A stretch of DNA of 64,000 nucleotides from Cellulomonas cellasea. Its GTDB lineage: Bacteria > Actinomycetota > Actinomycetes > Actinomycetales > Cellulomonadaceae. Under the pieces are notes generated by a model. That model saw nothing but the letters and a program-made list of their open reading frames with translations, had not been told where the DNA came from and did not search any database. The stretch is taken from the NCBI RefSeq assembly GCF_030372105.1, contig NZ_JAUDBQ010000010.1, positions 1 to 64,000 of the forward strand, in the 5' to 3' direction. Made by a program: the position numbers and the translations under genes. Below are positions 8,315 to 16,771 of the stretch, in pieces. Each line of letters opens with the position of its first letter. Position 1 is the stretch's first letter.

Positions 8315-8923
8315 CTACCGGGCCAGCACCACCGGGCAGGTTGCCAGGTGGTCGTCCACCAGCCCGCACGCCTGCATCGCCGCGTAGGCGGTGGTCGGGC
8401 CGATGAAGCGGAAGCCCAGCGACTTGAGCTCCCGGGCCAGGGCGCGCGACTCAGGCGTCACCGCCGGGACGTCCTCCCACGTGGCGGGCCGCACATGCGC
8501 CGAGCGGTCCGGGGCGTGCGACCAGAAGACCTCGTCGAGCGACCGGCCCTGCTCCGCCAGGGCGAGCACCGCCCGTGCGTTGGCGATGGTCGCCTCGACC
8601 TTGGCCCGGTTCCGGATGATCCCCGCGTCGGCGAGCAGCCGCGCCACATCGGACTCGTCGTACCGGGCCACAGCCGCCGCGTCGAAGTCGGCGAACGCCG
8701 CCCGGAACGCCGGACGCTTGCGCAGCACTGTGATCCATGCCAGGCCGGACTGGAAGCTCTCGAGGGCGATCCGCTCGAACAGGTCCCGGTCGCCGTGCAC
8801 CGGGCGGCCCCACTCGGTGTCGTGGTACTCCTCGTACAGCGGGTTCCCGTCGCCGAAGCAGCGGGCGGCAGCCGGTGCGAGGGGTGCGGCTGTCAGCGGG
8901 GCGGCTTCGGCGTCGGACGGCAT
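8315..8923 (-). CDS. tag: DNA-3-methyladenine glycosylase I
   Basis: A 202-residue base-excision repair enzyme that removes 3-methyladenine from alkylated DNA. The family landmarks are in order: RCFGDGNPLYEEYHDTEWGRPVHGD, LFERIALESFQSGLAWITVLRKR, FDAAAVARYDESDVARLLADAGIIRNRAKVEA and the C-terminal LKSLGFRFIGPTTAYAAMQACGLVDDH with the HxxxC-type zinc ligands. About 20 residues of Ala-rich lead precede the core. The start at 8923 is the only Met near the expected N-terminus; the longer open frame is not homologous. The gene reads toward the hipBA operator array and probably stands alone or follows the small gene at 8977-9189. Confidence 0.93.
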   Translation of the reverse strand: MPSDAEAAPLTAAPLAPAAARCFGDGNPLYEEYHDTEWGRPVHGDRDLFERIALESFQSGLAWITVLRKRPAFRAAFADFDAAAVARYDESDVARLLADAGIIRNRAKVEATIANARAVLALAEQGRSLDEVFWSHAPDRSAHVRPATWEDVPAVTPESRALARELKSLGFRFIGPTTAYAAMQACGLVDDHLATCPVVLAR

Positions 8924-8976
8924 GGGGTCATTGTGCTGCTGTCGGCTGACATGCCGGACCGGTCGCTGCGCCCCGC

Positions 8977-9189
8977 TCAGGACGTCCGGCGGCGGCCGAT
9001 CTTGGGCGCGGCGGCAGGTGTGCGCTGGCGCGGGACCTCGAACCACGAGTGCGGCGAGCCCGCCGGGACGCTGGCCAGGCCCTGGTGCACCGCGATGAGG
9101 ATCTCCTCCGTGGGCGGCGCAGAGCTCGCCCCGGTGGCGCCGTCGATCGCCTCGCGGTCCGCGTCGTCGCGGTCGGGCCGGGTGGTCAT
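8977..9189 (-). CDS. Small hypothetical protein
   Basis: A 70-residue reading frame upstream of tag on the same strand, 53 bases away. It has an acidic, Thr/Asp-rich first third, a middle stretch EEILIAVHQGLASVPAGSPHSWFEVPRQR that looks like ordinary folded protein, and a basic tail KIGRRRTS. The codons favour G/C in third positions, as in real genes here. I recognise no family. The ATG at 9189 is chosen over a longer GTG start because the extension has no protein-like character. It may be cotranscribed with tag. Confidence 0.42.
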   Translation of the reverse strand: MTTRPDRDDADREAIDGATGASSAPPTEEILIAVHQGLASVPAGSPHSWFEVPRQRTPAAAPKIGRRRTS

Positions 9190-9263
9190 GCGGGCACTGT
9201 AGTGCGGGGCCCTCAGGCGTGGGAGCGCCACCACGCAACCTCACCCGGTGTGTCGTCGAGTTT

Positions 9264-9302
9264 CGCCCGGTGGCGTGGCGCGGTGCGCCCGGTGGCGTGG
9301 CG
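9264..9302. repeat. Short direct repeat after hrpA
   Basis: The 17-mer CGCCCGGTGGCGTGGCG occurs at 9264-9280 and 9286-9302, a period of 22 bases, with a degenerate third copy upstream near 9243. It lies between hrpA and the small gene at 8977-9189 and has no evident function. Confidence 0.6.
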
Positions 9303-9322
9303 TGGCCGCCCGAACGGGCCTG

Positions 9323-12300
9323 TCAGGCCTCGGCGAGGGCCTTGCGGATGCGCTTCTCGCTGACCGGGCCGTCGGTGCCGAGTTGCTGCGCGAACAGGGA
9401 CACGCGCAGTTCCTCGATCATCCAGCGCACCGCGTCCAGCGCCGCGCGCTGATCGGGGTCGACGGCCTGGGCGTGGGTCGCCGTCGCCTCGGCCCGCGCC
9501 ACGGCCGTCGCGTGCTCGCGGGTCAGCTCGGCGACCGTCCACGCCATGGACGCGTCACGGTCCGGGTTGGCGGCGGCCTTGGACAGCCGGTGACGGGCCG
9601 CGCGCAGGTACCGGGCCAGATGCGGCAGCCGCGAGGCCCCCACCTCGGAGACGAAGCCGACGTGCACCAGCCGGGCCGCCTGCTCGCGGACGTCCTGCAA
9701 CGTGGCCAGCAGGGCCATGCTCGTCGACGCGCGGACCTCCGCGTCGAGCTCACGCGAGGCGCCCAGCACGGCCACCAGGTCGGTGACGATCCGGTGCACC
9801 GTGTCCTCGATCCGGTCCCGCACGAACGCCCGCAGCGCGGCATGGGCGTCTGACGTGCGGATCTCCGTGGCGGGCCGCCCGGCCAGGTGCTCGGCCAGGA
9901 GGTGGTCGACGGCGGCGAGCTGCACATCCGCCACCAGCGCCTCCGTGCTCGGATACGGGCTCGCGGCGAGGGTGAGCGCCTGCTGCCCGGACCAGCGCGT
10001 GGTCACGCGGGGCGTCGCCAGCCCGACCTCGCGCAGCAAGAGCCGCCGCAGGCCGCGGCGGTGCTCGACGACCTGGGTGGCCGGATCTGCCATGACGCGC
10101 AGCGCCACGGCGCCGCCGGGCTCCTCGACCAGCGCCGGGTAGCCGCGCACGCGCAGGCCGCCGGGGCCGGACGTCTCGACGGTCAGCGGCAGGGCGCCGT
10201 CGGGCAGGTCGTCGGGCCAGGTCGTCAGGCCGGTGCGCTCGGGGATGCCGGGGGAGAGCGGGGCGGCCGGGGTCGCGGGCGCCCCGGCAGCGGAGCCGGG
10301 TGCGGCAGGGGCACGGCCGCCACCGACGGGCGCGGTGTCGGACGCCGCGCTGTGGGAGGTCGCGCTGTCGGCCGGCGCCGCGCCCTTCGCGCCCCGCCGC
10401 CCGGCGCCGCCCACCTCGCGCATCGCATCGCGCACCGCGGTGCGCACGGCGCTGCTCACCGCGTCCTGGGTGCGGTGCGCCAACCGGCGCTGCAACCCGA
10501 TGAGGTCCTTGCCCTCCTCGACCACCTGCCCGCGCTCCGCCTCCACCCGGAACGTCATGCGCAGATGGGCGGGCAGCCGCTCGTCGTCGAACGCGTCCTC
10601 GGGCACCTCGACGTCGCGCAGCGCGCGGACCGCCTGGGCGAACGCCTCGTGGAAGGACGGCGCCAGGTCGGCGGCGCGGACCGTGTCCTCCCAGCTCGCC
10701 AGATGCTCGTCGAACCACGCGACGACGCCGCGCGCGACGTCCGGCGCCGGCACCAACTGCACGCGCACCGGCTTCGGCAAGGCGCGGATCGTGGCCGTCA
10801 CCAGCTCCTCGCGCAGGCCCGGCACCATCCAGCCGAAGCCGTCGGGCCGCACGCGGGCCAGCAGCACCAGGGGGATGTGGACGGTGACGCCGTCCGCGTC
10901 CGTGCCAGGCTCGAACTGGTAGGTCAGCGGCAGCTCCAGGTCGCCCTGCGGCCACGTCGCGGGGAAGTCCGCCTCGCTGATCACGGCGTCGTCGTCGGCG
11001 ACGAGCAGCTCACGGGTGAAGGTCAGCAGATCGGGGTCGGAGCGCCGGGCCGTCTTCCACCACGTGTCGAAGTGCCGGGCGGAGACCACGTCGGCGGGGA
11101 TCCGCTCGTCGTAGAAGGCGAACAGCACCTCGTCGTCCACCACCAGGTCGCGTCGGCGGGCCCGGGCCTCGAGGCTCTCCGCCTCCTTGAGCAGGCGGCG
11201 GTTCTCGTGGAAGAACTCGTGGTGCGTGGTCCACTCGCCCTCGACCAGCGCGTGCCGGATGAACAGCTCGCGGGCGTGCTCGGGGTCGTGCTTCGCGTAC
11301 AGCACGCGGCGCTGGGCCACGATCGGCACGCCGTAGAGCAGCACGCGCTCCATCGCCATCGCCGCGCCCTGCTTGGTGGACCACGACGGCTCGGAGTACA
11401 CGCGCTTGACCAGGTGCTGCGCGAGCTCCTCAGCCCACTCGGGCTGGATGCGCGCCGCGTCGCGGGCCCACAACCGGGACGTCTCCACGAGCTCGCCGGC
11501 CATGATCCACGCCGGGGGGCGTTTGGCCAGGGCCGATCCCGGGAAGATGGCGAACCGGGCGCCGCGCGCGCCGATGTACTCGTTGCGGCCTCGGCGGTCC
11601 GGCCGGCCGGCGGGCTTCTTGCCGCGCTGGGCGGCGGGCGGAGTGACCTCGGTGGCCTCCTGCATGCCGATCTGGCTGAGCAGGCCCGCGAGCAGGCTCA
11701 TGTGGATGCGGTCGGCGTCCCAGTCGAGGCGCAGCGTGCCGGGGCCGTCGGCCGTGTCGGAGTCGAGCACCGTCTGGGCCGCACCGGGGGCGGTGCGACG
11801 TCGGGGTCCAGCGGGGGCAGCGGCCTTGCCCGACGACGCGGCGTCGGCGGTCTGGCGCTGCGGCGGCGGGTTCACCACGATGCCCAGCGGCTTGGCCAGC
11901 TCGCGGAGCTGCGTCACCACGTCCTGCCACTCGCGGATGCGCAGGTAGTTGAGGTGCTCGGCCTTGCACATGCGGCGGAACGCCGAGCCGGACAGCTCGC
12001 GCTGCTGCTCCTTGAGGTACTGCCACAGGTTCAGGTACGTGAGGAAGTCCGACGTGGGGTCGGCGAACCGCGCATGCTGCTGGTCGGCCTGGGCGCGCTG
12101 CTCCATCGGGCGCTCGCGCGGGTCCTGGATGGACAGCGCCGCGGCGATGATCATGACCTCGCGGGCGACCCCGCGGCGGCCGGCCTCGACGATCATCCGG
12201 CCGAGGCGCGGGTCCATCGGCAACTGGGCCAGGTCGCGGCCCACCTTCGTCAGCCCTGTGCCCGCCTCGTCGCCGGAGCCGAGCGCCCCGAGCTCGGTGA

Positions 12301-13930
12301 GCAGCTGCGTGCCGTCCCGCACCGCGCGCGTGTCCGGCGGGTCCACGAACGGGAACTTCGCGATGTCGTCGGGCGTGGTCGCGACGCCCACCGCGATCAT
12401 TTGCAGGATCACCGACGCGAGCGACGTGCGCAGGATCTCCGGCTCGGTGAACTCCGGCCGCGACTCGAAGTCCTCATGCGAGTACAGCCGGATCGCGATG
12501 CCGTCCGCGACGCGCCCGCACCGGCCCGAGCGCTGGTTCGCCGACGCCTGCGAGATCGGCTCGATGGGCAGCCGCTGCACCTTCGTGGCCTTCGAGTACC
12601 GCGAGATGCGCGCCGTGCCCGGGTCGATCACGTACCGGATGCCCGGCACTGTCAGCGACGTCTCGGCGACGTTCGTGGCCAGCACCACGCGGCGGTTGCC
12701 ATGCGGCTGGAACACCCGGTGCTGCTCGGCCGACGACAGCCGCCCGTACAGGGGCAGGATCTCCACCGCGTCGGGCCGGCGCAGGTCGGCAGCCCGCTCG
12801 CCGAGGTGCGAGCGCAGCGCCTCCTCCGCGTCGCGGATCTCCCGCTCGCCTGAGAAGAACACCAGGATGTCGCCCGGGCCCTCGGCGGCGAGCTCGTCGA
12901 AGGCCTCGCAGATGGCGGTGAGCGGGTCGCGGTCCTCGACCTCGCGCTGCTTCTTCCCGCGTCCCTTGGGCGCGCCCTCTCCCGCCTCGGGCTCCGGCTC
13001 GGGGTCGGGCGTCAGCGGGCGGTAGCGGACCTCCACCGGGTAGGTGCGGCCCGTGACCTCGATGACCGGGGCCGGCACACCCTCCGGGTGCTCGGGCGTC
13101 GGCGGGCCGGCGAAATGCCGCGCGAACCGCTCCGAGTCGATCGTCGCCGACGTGATGATGAGCTTGAGGTCCGGGCGCTGCGGCAGCAGCCGCGTCAGGT
13201 ACCCCAGCAGGAAGTCGATGTTGAGCGAGCGCTCATGCGCCTCGTCGATGATCAGCGTGTCGTAGCCGCGCAGCATCGGGTCCCGCTGGATCTGCGCCAG
13301 CAGGATGCCGTCGGTCATCACCTTGACGAGCGTCCGCTCGCTCGACTCGTCGGTGAACCGCACCTGGTAGCCCACGAGCTCGCCGATCGACGTGCCCAAC
13401 TCGTCAGCGATCCGCTCCGCGACCGTGCGGGCCGCGATCCGCCGCGGCTGCGTGTGCCCGATCTGCCCCTCGCGACCCCGACCGAGGTCGAGCACGATCT
13501 TCGGCAGCTGCGTCGTCTTCCCCGAGCCCGTCTCGCCCGCGACGATCACCACCTGGTGGTCGCGGATCGCGGCCGCGATGTCGTCGCGGCGCGCCGAGAC
13601 GGGGAGTTGCTCGGGGTACGTGATGGGCGGGACGACGGCGGCACGTCGGGCGGCGGCGCGGCGCTCGCGGCGGCGCGGGTCGTCACGGCGGGGATCGTCA
13701 CGGCGCGGCTGGTCGTCGCGGGGCTTGTCGGAGCGGGGCTGGTCGGTGCGGGGCTTGTTGGTGCGCCGAGGCTGGTCGGTGCGAGCGCCTGCCTGCGGGG
13801 TGTCGCCCTCGGATCCGGCGGTGCGCTTGTCGGGGCCGGGCCGCCGGCGGGGAGGGCGGCGTCGCCGAGCCGGGCGGGAACCGGGGTCGGCGCCCTCAGG
13901 CCTCGGCTGGTCCTCTCCGGCGGTGCTCAC
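9323..13930 (-). CDS. hrpA: ATP-dependent DEAH-box RNA helicase HrpA
   Basis: A 1535-residue cytosolic DEAH helicase, longer than E. coli HrpA (1300). Motif I GETGSGKTTQLPK is near residue 130, motif II DEAHERS near 226, motif III SATID follows, and motif VI QRSGRCGR is near 463. The RHA/HA2 and OB-fold regions and the HrpA-specific C-terminal domain (DUF3418) follow. The first 90 residues are disordered: an Arg/Pro/Asp-rich run with repeated DQPRR/DDPRR units that could bind RNA. A second low-complexity Ala/Pro insert lies near residue 1200. I chose the GTG at 13930 (STAGEDQPRPEG), with GGGAG about 12 bases upstream; an ATG at 14032 would add 34 residues. In E. coli HrpA rescues stalled ribosomes and processes fimbrial mRNA. 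Confidence 0.93.
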   Translation of the reverse strand: MSTAGEDQPRPEGADPGSRPARRRRPPRRRPGPDKRTAGSEGDTPQAGARTDQPRRTNKPRTDQPRSDKPRDDQPRRDDPRRDDPRRRERRAAARRAAVVPPITYPEQLPVSARRDDIAAAIRDHQVVIVAGETGSGKTTQLPKIVLDLGRGREGQIGHTQPRRIAARTVAERIADELGTSIGELVGYQVRFTDESSERTLVKVMTDGILLAQIQRDPMLRGYDTLIIDEAHERSLNIDFLLGYLTRLLPQRPDLKLIITSATIDSERFARHFAGPPTPEHPEGVPAPVIEVTGRTYPVEVRYRPLTPDPEPEPEAGEGAPKGRGKKQREVEDRDPLTAICEAFDELAAEGPGDILVFFSGEREIRDAEEALRSHLGERAADLRRPDAVEILPLYGRLSSAEQHRVFQPHGNRRVVLATNVAETSLTVPGIRYVIDPGTARISRYSKATKVQRLPIEPISQASANQRSGRCGRVADGIAIRLYSHEDFESRPEFTEPEILRTSLASVILQMIAVGVATTPDDIAKFPFVDPPDTRAVRDGTQLLTELGALGSGDEAGTGLTKVGRDLAQLPMDPRLGRMIVEAGRRGVAREVMIIAAALSIQDPRERPMEQRAQADQQHARFADPTSDFLTYLNLWQYLKEQQRELSGSAFRRMCKAEHLNYLRIREWQDVVTQLRELAKPLGIVVNPPPQRQTADAASSGKAAAPAGPRRRTAPGAAQTVLDSDTADGPGTLRLDWDADRIHMSLLAGLLSQIGMQEATEVTPPAAQRGKKPAGRPDRRGRNEYIGARGARFAIFPGSALAKRPPAWIMAGELVETSRLWARDAARIQPEWAEELAQHLVKRVYSEPSWSTKQGAAMAMERVLLYGVPIVAQRRVLYAKHDPEHARELFIRHALVEGEWTTHHEFFHENRRLLKEAESLEARARRRDLVVDDEVLFAFYDERIPADVVSARHFDTWWKTARRSDPDLLTFTRELLVADDDAVISEADFPATWPQGDLELPLTYQFEPGTDADGVTVHIPLVLLARVRPDGFGWMVPGLREELVTATIRALPKPVRVQLVPAPDVARGVVAWFDEHLASWEDTVRAADLAPSFHEAFAQAVRALRDVEVPEDAFDDERLPAHLRMTFRVEAERGQVVEEGKDLIGLQRRLAHRTQDAVSSAVRTAVRDAMREVGGAGRRGAKGAAPADSATSHSAASDTAPVGGGRAPAAPGSAAGAPATPAAPLSPGIPERTGLTTWPDDLPDGALPLTVETSGPGGLRVRGYPALVEEPGGAVALRVMADPATQVVEHRRGLRRLLLREVGLATPRVTTRWSGQQALTLAASPYPSTEALVADVQLAAVDHLLAEHLAGRPATEIRTSDAHAALRAFVRDRIEDTVHRIVTDLVAVLGASRELDAEVRASTSMALLATLQDVREQAARLVHVGFVSEVGASRLPHLARYLRAARHRLSKAAANPDRDASMAWTVAELTREHATAVARAEATATHAQAVDPDQRAALDAVRWMIEELRVSLFAQQLGTDGPVSEKRIRKALAEA

Positions 13931-14138
13931 GACGGCCCATTCTCCCAGGTGAACCTGCGAGCCGTCGCCCACAATCTCCGGGCCAAGGCCCGCCGGGGTC
14001 GATTCGCCTGGGCGGGCGGGCGAGGGTCCCAAGGGCGAGGCGCAATTCGGCCCGCCGGACGGCAGCGCTCAGTACGTTGGGGGCGTCGGATGAGCCCCTC
14101 CCGTGTGAGGGCCCTGGTGGAGGGAAGACGGCGCGGAC

Positions 14139-14705
14139 ATGAACCAGTTGTGGAGCCACTTCAGCCCGCTCGTCCTGGTGGGCGCCATGTTCGCGGCGCC
14201 CGTGTTGACGCTCGGCTTCATCTTGGCGTGGCGCCGGCGCGGGTTCGCCCACGATCGCGCGGTGGTCCTCCGTGCGACGGGCGACGCCTTCCTGGCGCTG
14301 TGGGGGCTGGCCTTGGTGCTCACCACCCAGGCGACTGTCGCGCCGGGGGTGACGACCCGGCCGCTGCAGCTTGTCCCCTTCGAGGGCCTGGCCCCCTTGA
14401 TCACGCGATCGGCGTCCTGGGAGGTTCCCACCGCGCAGATCGGCGGGCTCGTCCTGCTCTTCCTCCCTCTGGGCGTCCTGCTCGCGCTCCGCTTCGGGTG
14501 GGGGCTGGGCAGGTGCGTGCTGACGGGGGTGGCTGTCGCGGTGTCGGCGGAGGCCTTGCAGTGGATCCTCGGGGCAGGCCGGGTCGCGGCGACGGACGAC
14601 GTGCTGGTGGCGACGCTCGGGGTCTTCTTGGGGGCGGCATTGGTGGTGGTGGCTCGCGCTGCTCGTGTGCGGGTGCATTCGGGGGCCCGCGTCGCCGTTG
14701 GGTGA
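14139..14705 (+). CDS. VanZ-like membrane protein
   Basis: A 188-residue membrane protein with about five helices. The C-terminal part AEALQWILGAGRVAATDDVLVATLGVFLGA carries the VanZ-family signature (E-x-x-Q in a helix, then D-D-V-x-x-N/A-T-x-G). VanZ gives low-level teicoplanin resistance in enterococci, but most family members have no known function, and no van genes are present here. The loop PLQLVPFEGLAPL between helices two and three is also family-like. The gene is divergent from hrpA and ends in a hairpin that overlaps its stop codon. Confidence 0.75.
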   Translation: MNQLWSHFSPLVLVGAMFAAPVLTLGFILAWRRRGFAHDRAVVLRATGDAFLALWGLALVLTTQATVAPGVTTRPLQLVPFEGLAPLITRSASWEVPTAQIGGLVLLFLPLGVLLALRFGWGLGRCVLTGVAVAVSAEALQWILGAGRVAATDDVLVATLGVFLGAALVVVARAARVRVHSGARVAVG

Positions 14706-14725
14706 ATGTGCCCCACGGCACATTC
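14704..14725 (+). terminator. Hairpin overlapping the VanZ-like stop codon
   Basis: Arms GAATGTGCC (14704-14712) and GGCACATTC (14717-14725) pair perfectly around a CCAC loop. It begins inside the stop codon of the VanZ-like gene. Confidence 0.55.
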
Positions 14726-14778
14726 GAGGAACGATAATTCCATCGCTTTCCGGCTGGCGTCTCGATATTGTTCGGAGC

Positions 14779-14934
14779 GTGAACACCATCACCTCGCGAA
14801 AGTCGGACGCCACCCCTGTCCGCCGCGCACGCCGCCGTCCATCCGTCCCTTCGAGCCGGGCTCTCACTGCCGCGCAACGCCGCGACATGGCCCATCTGAT
14901 CGCCCTCTCAGGGATGACGCCGCTGGTGCGCTGA
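14779..14934 (+). CDS. Possible small basic protein
   Basis: A 51-residue frame from a GTG at 14779 with an Arg-rich middle (VRRARRRPSVPSSRALTAAQRR) and a C-terminus DMAHLIALSGMTPLVR. GGAG lies only one base before the GTG, too close for normal spacing, and I recognise no family. It is listed because a clean terminator-like hairpin follows 38 bases after its stop. The frame is open further upstream to 14665, but that would overlap the VanZ-like gene. Weakly supported. Confidence 0.25.
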   Translation: MNTITSRKSDATPVRRARRRPSVPSSRALTAAQRRDMAHLIALSGMTPLVR

Positions 14935-14972
14935 CGCACGAGGCCGTCTGACGGGTCGAACGAGACCACCTG

Positions 14973-15002
14973 TGCCCAGCAGTCTGCGAAGACTGCTGGG
15001 CA
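14973..15002. terminator. Terminator-like hairpin
   Basis: Perfect 12-base arms TGCCCAGCAGTC (14973-14984) and GACTGCTGGGCA (14991-15002) enclose TGCGAA. It lies in a 423-base stretch (14706-15128) that otherwise holds only the doubtful small frame and an AT-richer segment. Confidence 0.6.
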
Positions 15003-15073
15003 TTGTGCTGGCTGTGGTGGGAGCGCCAGGAGAATGCGGGCCCATTCGTCAACGGATGGAAAAGTCAGGGGAT

Positions 15074-15105
15074 GAATATCACCTCGGTTGACGCAGAAGA
15101 TATTC
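15074..15105. repeat. AT-rich inverted repeat
   Basis: GAATATC (15074-15080) and GATATTC (15099-15105) form an inverted repeat with an 18-base spacer in a locally AT-richer patch beside the 3' end of the alpha/beta hydrolase gene. Role unknown. Confidence 0.3.
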
Positions 15106-15128
15106 GACCCATGAATGCGCCGCCGGTG

Positions 15129-15974
15129 TCAGGCCCGCGCCGCGAGCCAGGCCATCGCGTCCGGGTAGGCGCCGAGCACCGAGACGTGGCCGTCGTCGGG
15201 GCGCCGCCAGGCCTCGGCAGCGGGCAGCGCGGCTGCGAGGAGGTCGACGTGCCGGGTGGGGACCACGCGGTCCTGGCCGCCCTGCACCAGGAGCACAGGC
15301 GCGCGGACCTGCGCCACGTCGAACCCCCAGGGCCGCGCGAACGCCACGTCGTCGTCCACCAAGCCGCCCGGCCACGCCTGGCCGGCGTGCGCGGCGTCGT
15401 CACCGAGCGCCGCCCACTCCCCGGCTAGCGCCGCCCAGTCGGCCTCGGTGAACGACGCCGGGTCGAACTCCGCGTCCTGCGCATACCGCTCCCGCGCCTC
15501 CCGGCCCCCGGCGGCGGCTGCCCGGAGGCCCTCCGGGCTCGCCATCCCGGCGTACCAGTCCTCGTCCCCCGTCGGCGGGGCGATGGCGGCGAGGCAGGCG
15601 ACGGCGTTGACCCGCTCCGGCAGCAGCGCCGCGCAGGCCAGTGCGTGCGGGCCGCCACCCGAGGCGCCCATCACCGCGAACCGCTCGACACCGAGCGCGT
15701 CGGCGAGCTGCGCCACGTCATCGGCCGCCGCGGCGACGTCCCGGCCAGGCGCGGGGGTGGACCCGCCGTAGCCGGGGCGGGCGTAAGACATGAGCCGGAC
15801 GCCGAGGGCCGCCGCGGCGGTCACGAGCGGGCCGAGCAACTCGCCGCTCTGTGGGGAGCCGTGGTGCCAGACCACAGTCGCGCGGTCGGGGTCGCCGGGC
15901 GCCGTGTCATAGGCGCGCAAGGTGCGCCCGTCCCGCAGGTGGATGTCGTGCGCGGACCCGATCGGCGTGGCCAT
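15129..15974 (-). CDS. Alpha/beta hydrolase
   Basis: A 281-residue cytosolic alpha/beta-hydrolase. The nucleophile elbow is GASGGG (Ser near residue 104), the acid is probably the Asp in QGGQDRVVPTRH, and the base is the His in DDGHVSVLG near residue 264; HHGSPQSG near residue 38 supplies the oxyanion hole. The substrate cannot be told from sequence; family members include esterases, epoxide hydrolases and C-C hydrolases. It starts at 15974 and is divergent from the FWxAGY-repeat gene at 16124, with about 150 bases of shared upstream DNA containing a short palindrome GTGCGA-A-TCGCAC (16045-16057). Confidence 0.88.
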   Translation of the reverse strand: MATPIGSAHDIHLRDGRTLRAYDTAPGDPDRATVVWHHGSPQSGELLGPLVTAAAALGVRLMSYARPGYGGSTPAPGRDVAAAADDVAQLADALGVERFAVMGASGGGPHALACAALLPERVNAVACLAAIAPPTGDEDWYAGMASPEGLRAAAAGGREARERYAQDAEFDPASFTEADWAALAGEWAALGDDAAHAGQAWPGGLVDDDVAFARPWGFDVAQVRAPVLLVQGGQDRVVPTRHVDLLAAALPAAEAWRRPDDGHVSVLGAYPDAMAWLAARA

Positions 15975-16123
15975 GTCGAGACGCTATGCCCGGATCGCCC
16001 CATCCCGCAGGACGCGAGGCTCGTACAGTGGCCGATCACAAGAGGTGCGAATCGCACTGCACACATGGGCGTCGAGCCGCGTCTTCAGAGGGTCAGCACG
16101 TTCGCGACACACCTGGAGGATCG

Positions 16124-16711
16124 ATGAACGACACCACCACGACCCCGACGCCCGCCCTCGCCGAGGGCGAGGCCCGCCCGCGCCGCCGCTGGATGACCGT
16201 CGGCTTCGTCGCCGCGAGCCTGTCCCTCGCCGGAAGCAGCGTCGCGGTGGCCGCCGGTCTGGGCTCGGGCTCCGACGGCGCACAGCCTGGTGGCGAGACG
16301 GTCATCAGCGAGGAGATCGCCGCCGAGCAGTCCGCCTCGACCCTTGAGGACGACCGCTCCGCGGCCTCCGAGGCGTTCTGGGCCGCGGGCTACTCCACGA
16401 CGGACGTCGCCAGGCTCGGCGATCTGTGGCAGCTCGAGGACACGTTCGAGGTCAAGGCCCGGGCGGGCCAGCTGATCCTGGACGGCAAGCAGGCGGAGCT
16501 GGGCGCCCCGACTCCCGAGGTCGAGGACCCGGCGATCACGGCCACCACCGCCTTCTGGGATGCCGGCTACACCTACGAGGACGCCGAGGAGCTCGCCGCG
16601 CTGTGGAGCTCGGAGGACACCTACGAGGCCAAGATCGCCGCGGGCGAGAAGCTCCTCGCGGGCGAGGTCCTGCCCGTTCTGCCGAGCGGGCAGCCGGGCG
16701 TCGGGCAGTGA
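16124..16711 (+). CDS. Membrane-anchored or exported protein with two FWxAGY repeats
   Basis: A 195-residue protein with a 23-residue cytosolic lead ending in RPRRRW, one hydrophobic helix (about 24-45) and an outside portion. That portion holds two copies of a roughly 38-residue unit at 84-121 and 143-180, patterned AFWxAGYxxxD, then LxxLW, then EDTxExKxxAGxKLLxG. I cannot assign the repeat to a named family. The same unit occurs twice in the protein encoded at 18477-19271. GGAGG lies seven bases before the ATG. The gene leads a four-gene cluster with an amidoligase, a SigE-family sigma factor and the second repeat protein. The helix may act as an uncleaved anchor or a signal peptide (AVAAG). 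Role unknown; a substrate or partner of the ligase is possible. Confidence 0.78.
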   Translation: MNDTTTTPTPALAEGEARPRRRWMTVGFVAASLSLAGSSVAVAAGLGSGSDGAQPGGETVISEEIAAEQSASTLEDDRSAASEAFWAAGYSTTDVARLGDLWQLEDTFEVKARAGQLILDGKQAELGAPTPEVEDPAITATTAFWDAGYTYEDAEELAALWSSEDTYEAKIAAGEKLLAGEVLPVLPSGQPGVGQ

Positions 16712-16771
16712 CCGCAGCCTCCTGACCCCACCCCGGCGCCCCTGAACTGCTCGCGAGGAGATGACATCGAC

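Noticed and set aside
9887-12853. 988-residue open frame on the plus strand
   Set aside because: It is antisense to hrpA, which has full helicase motifs. Its Arg/Gly/His-rich translation is the usual shadow of a high-G+C gene.
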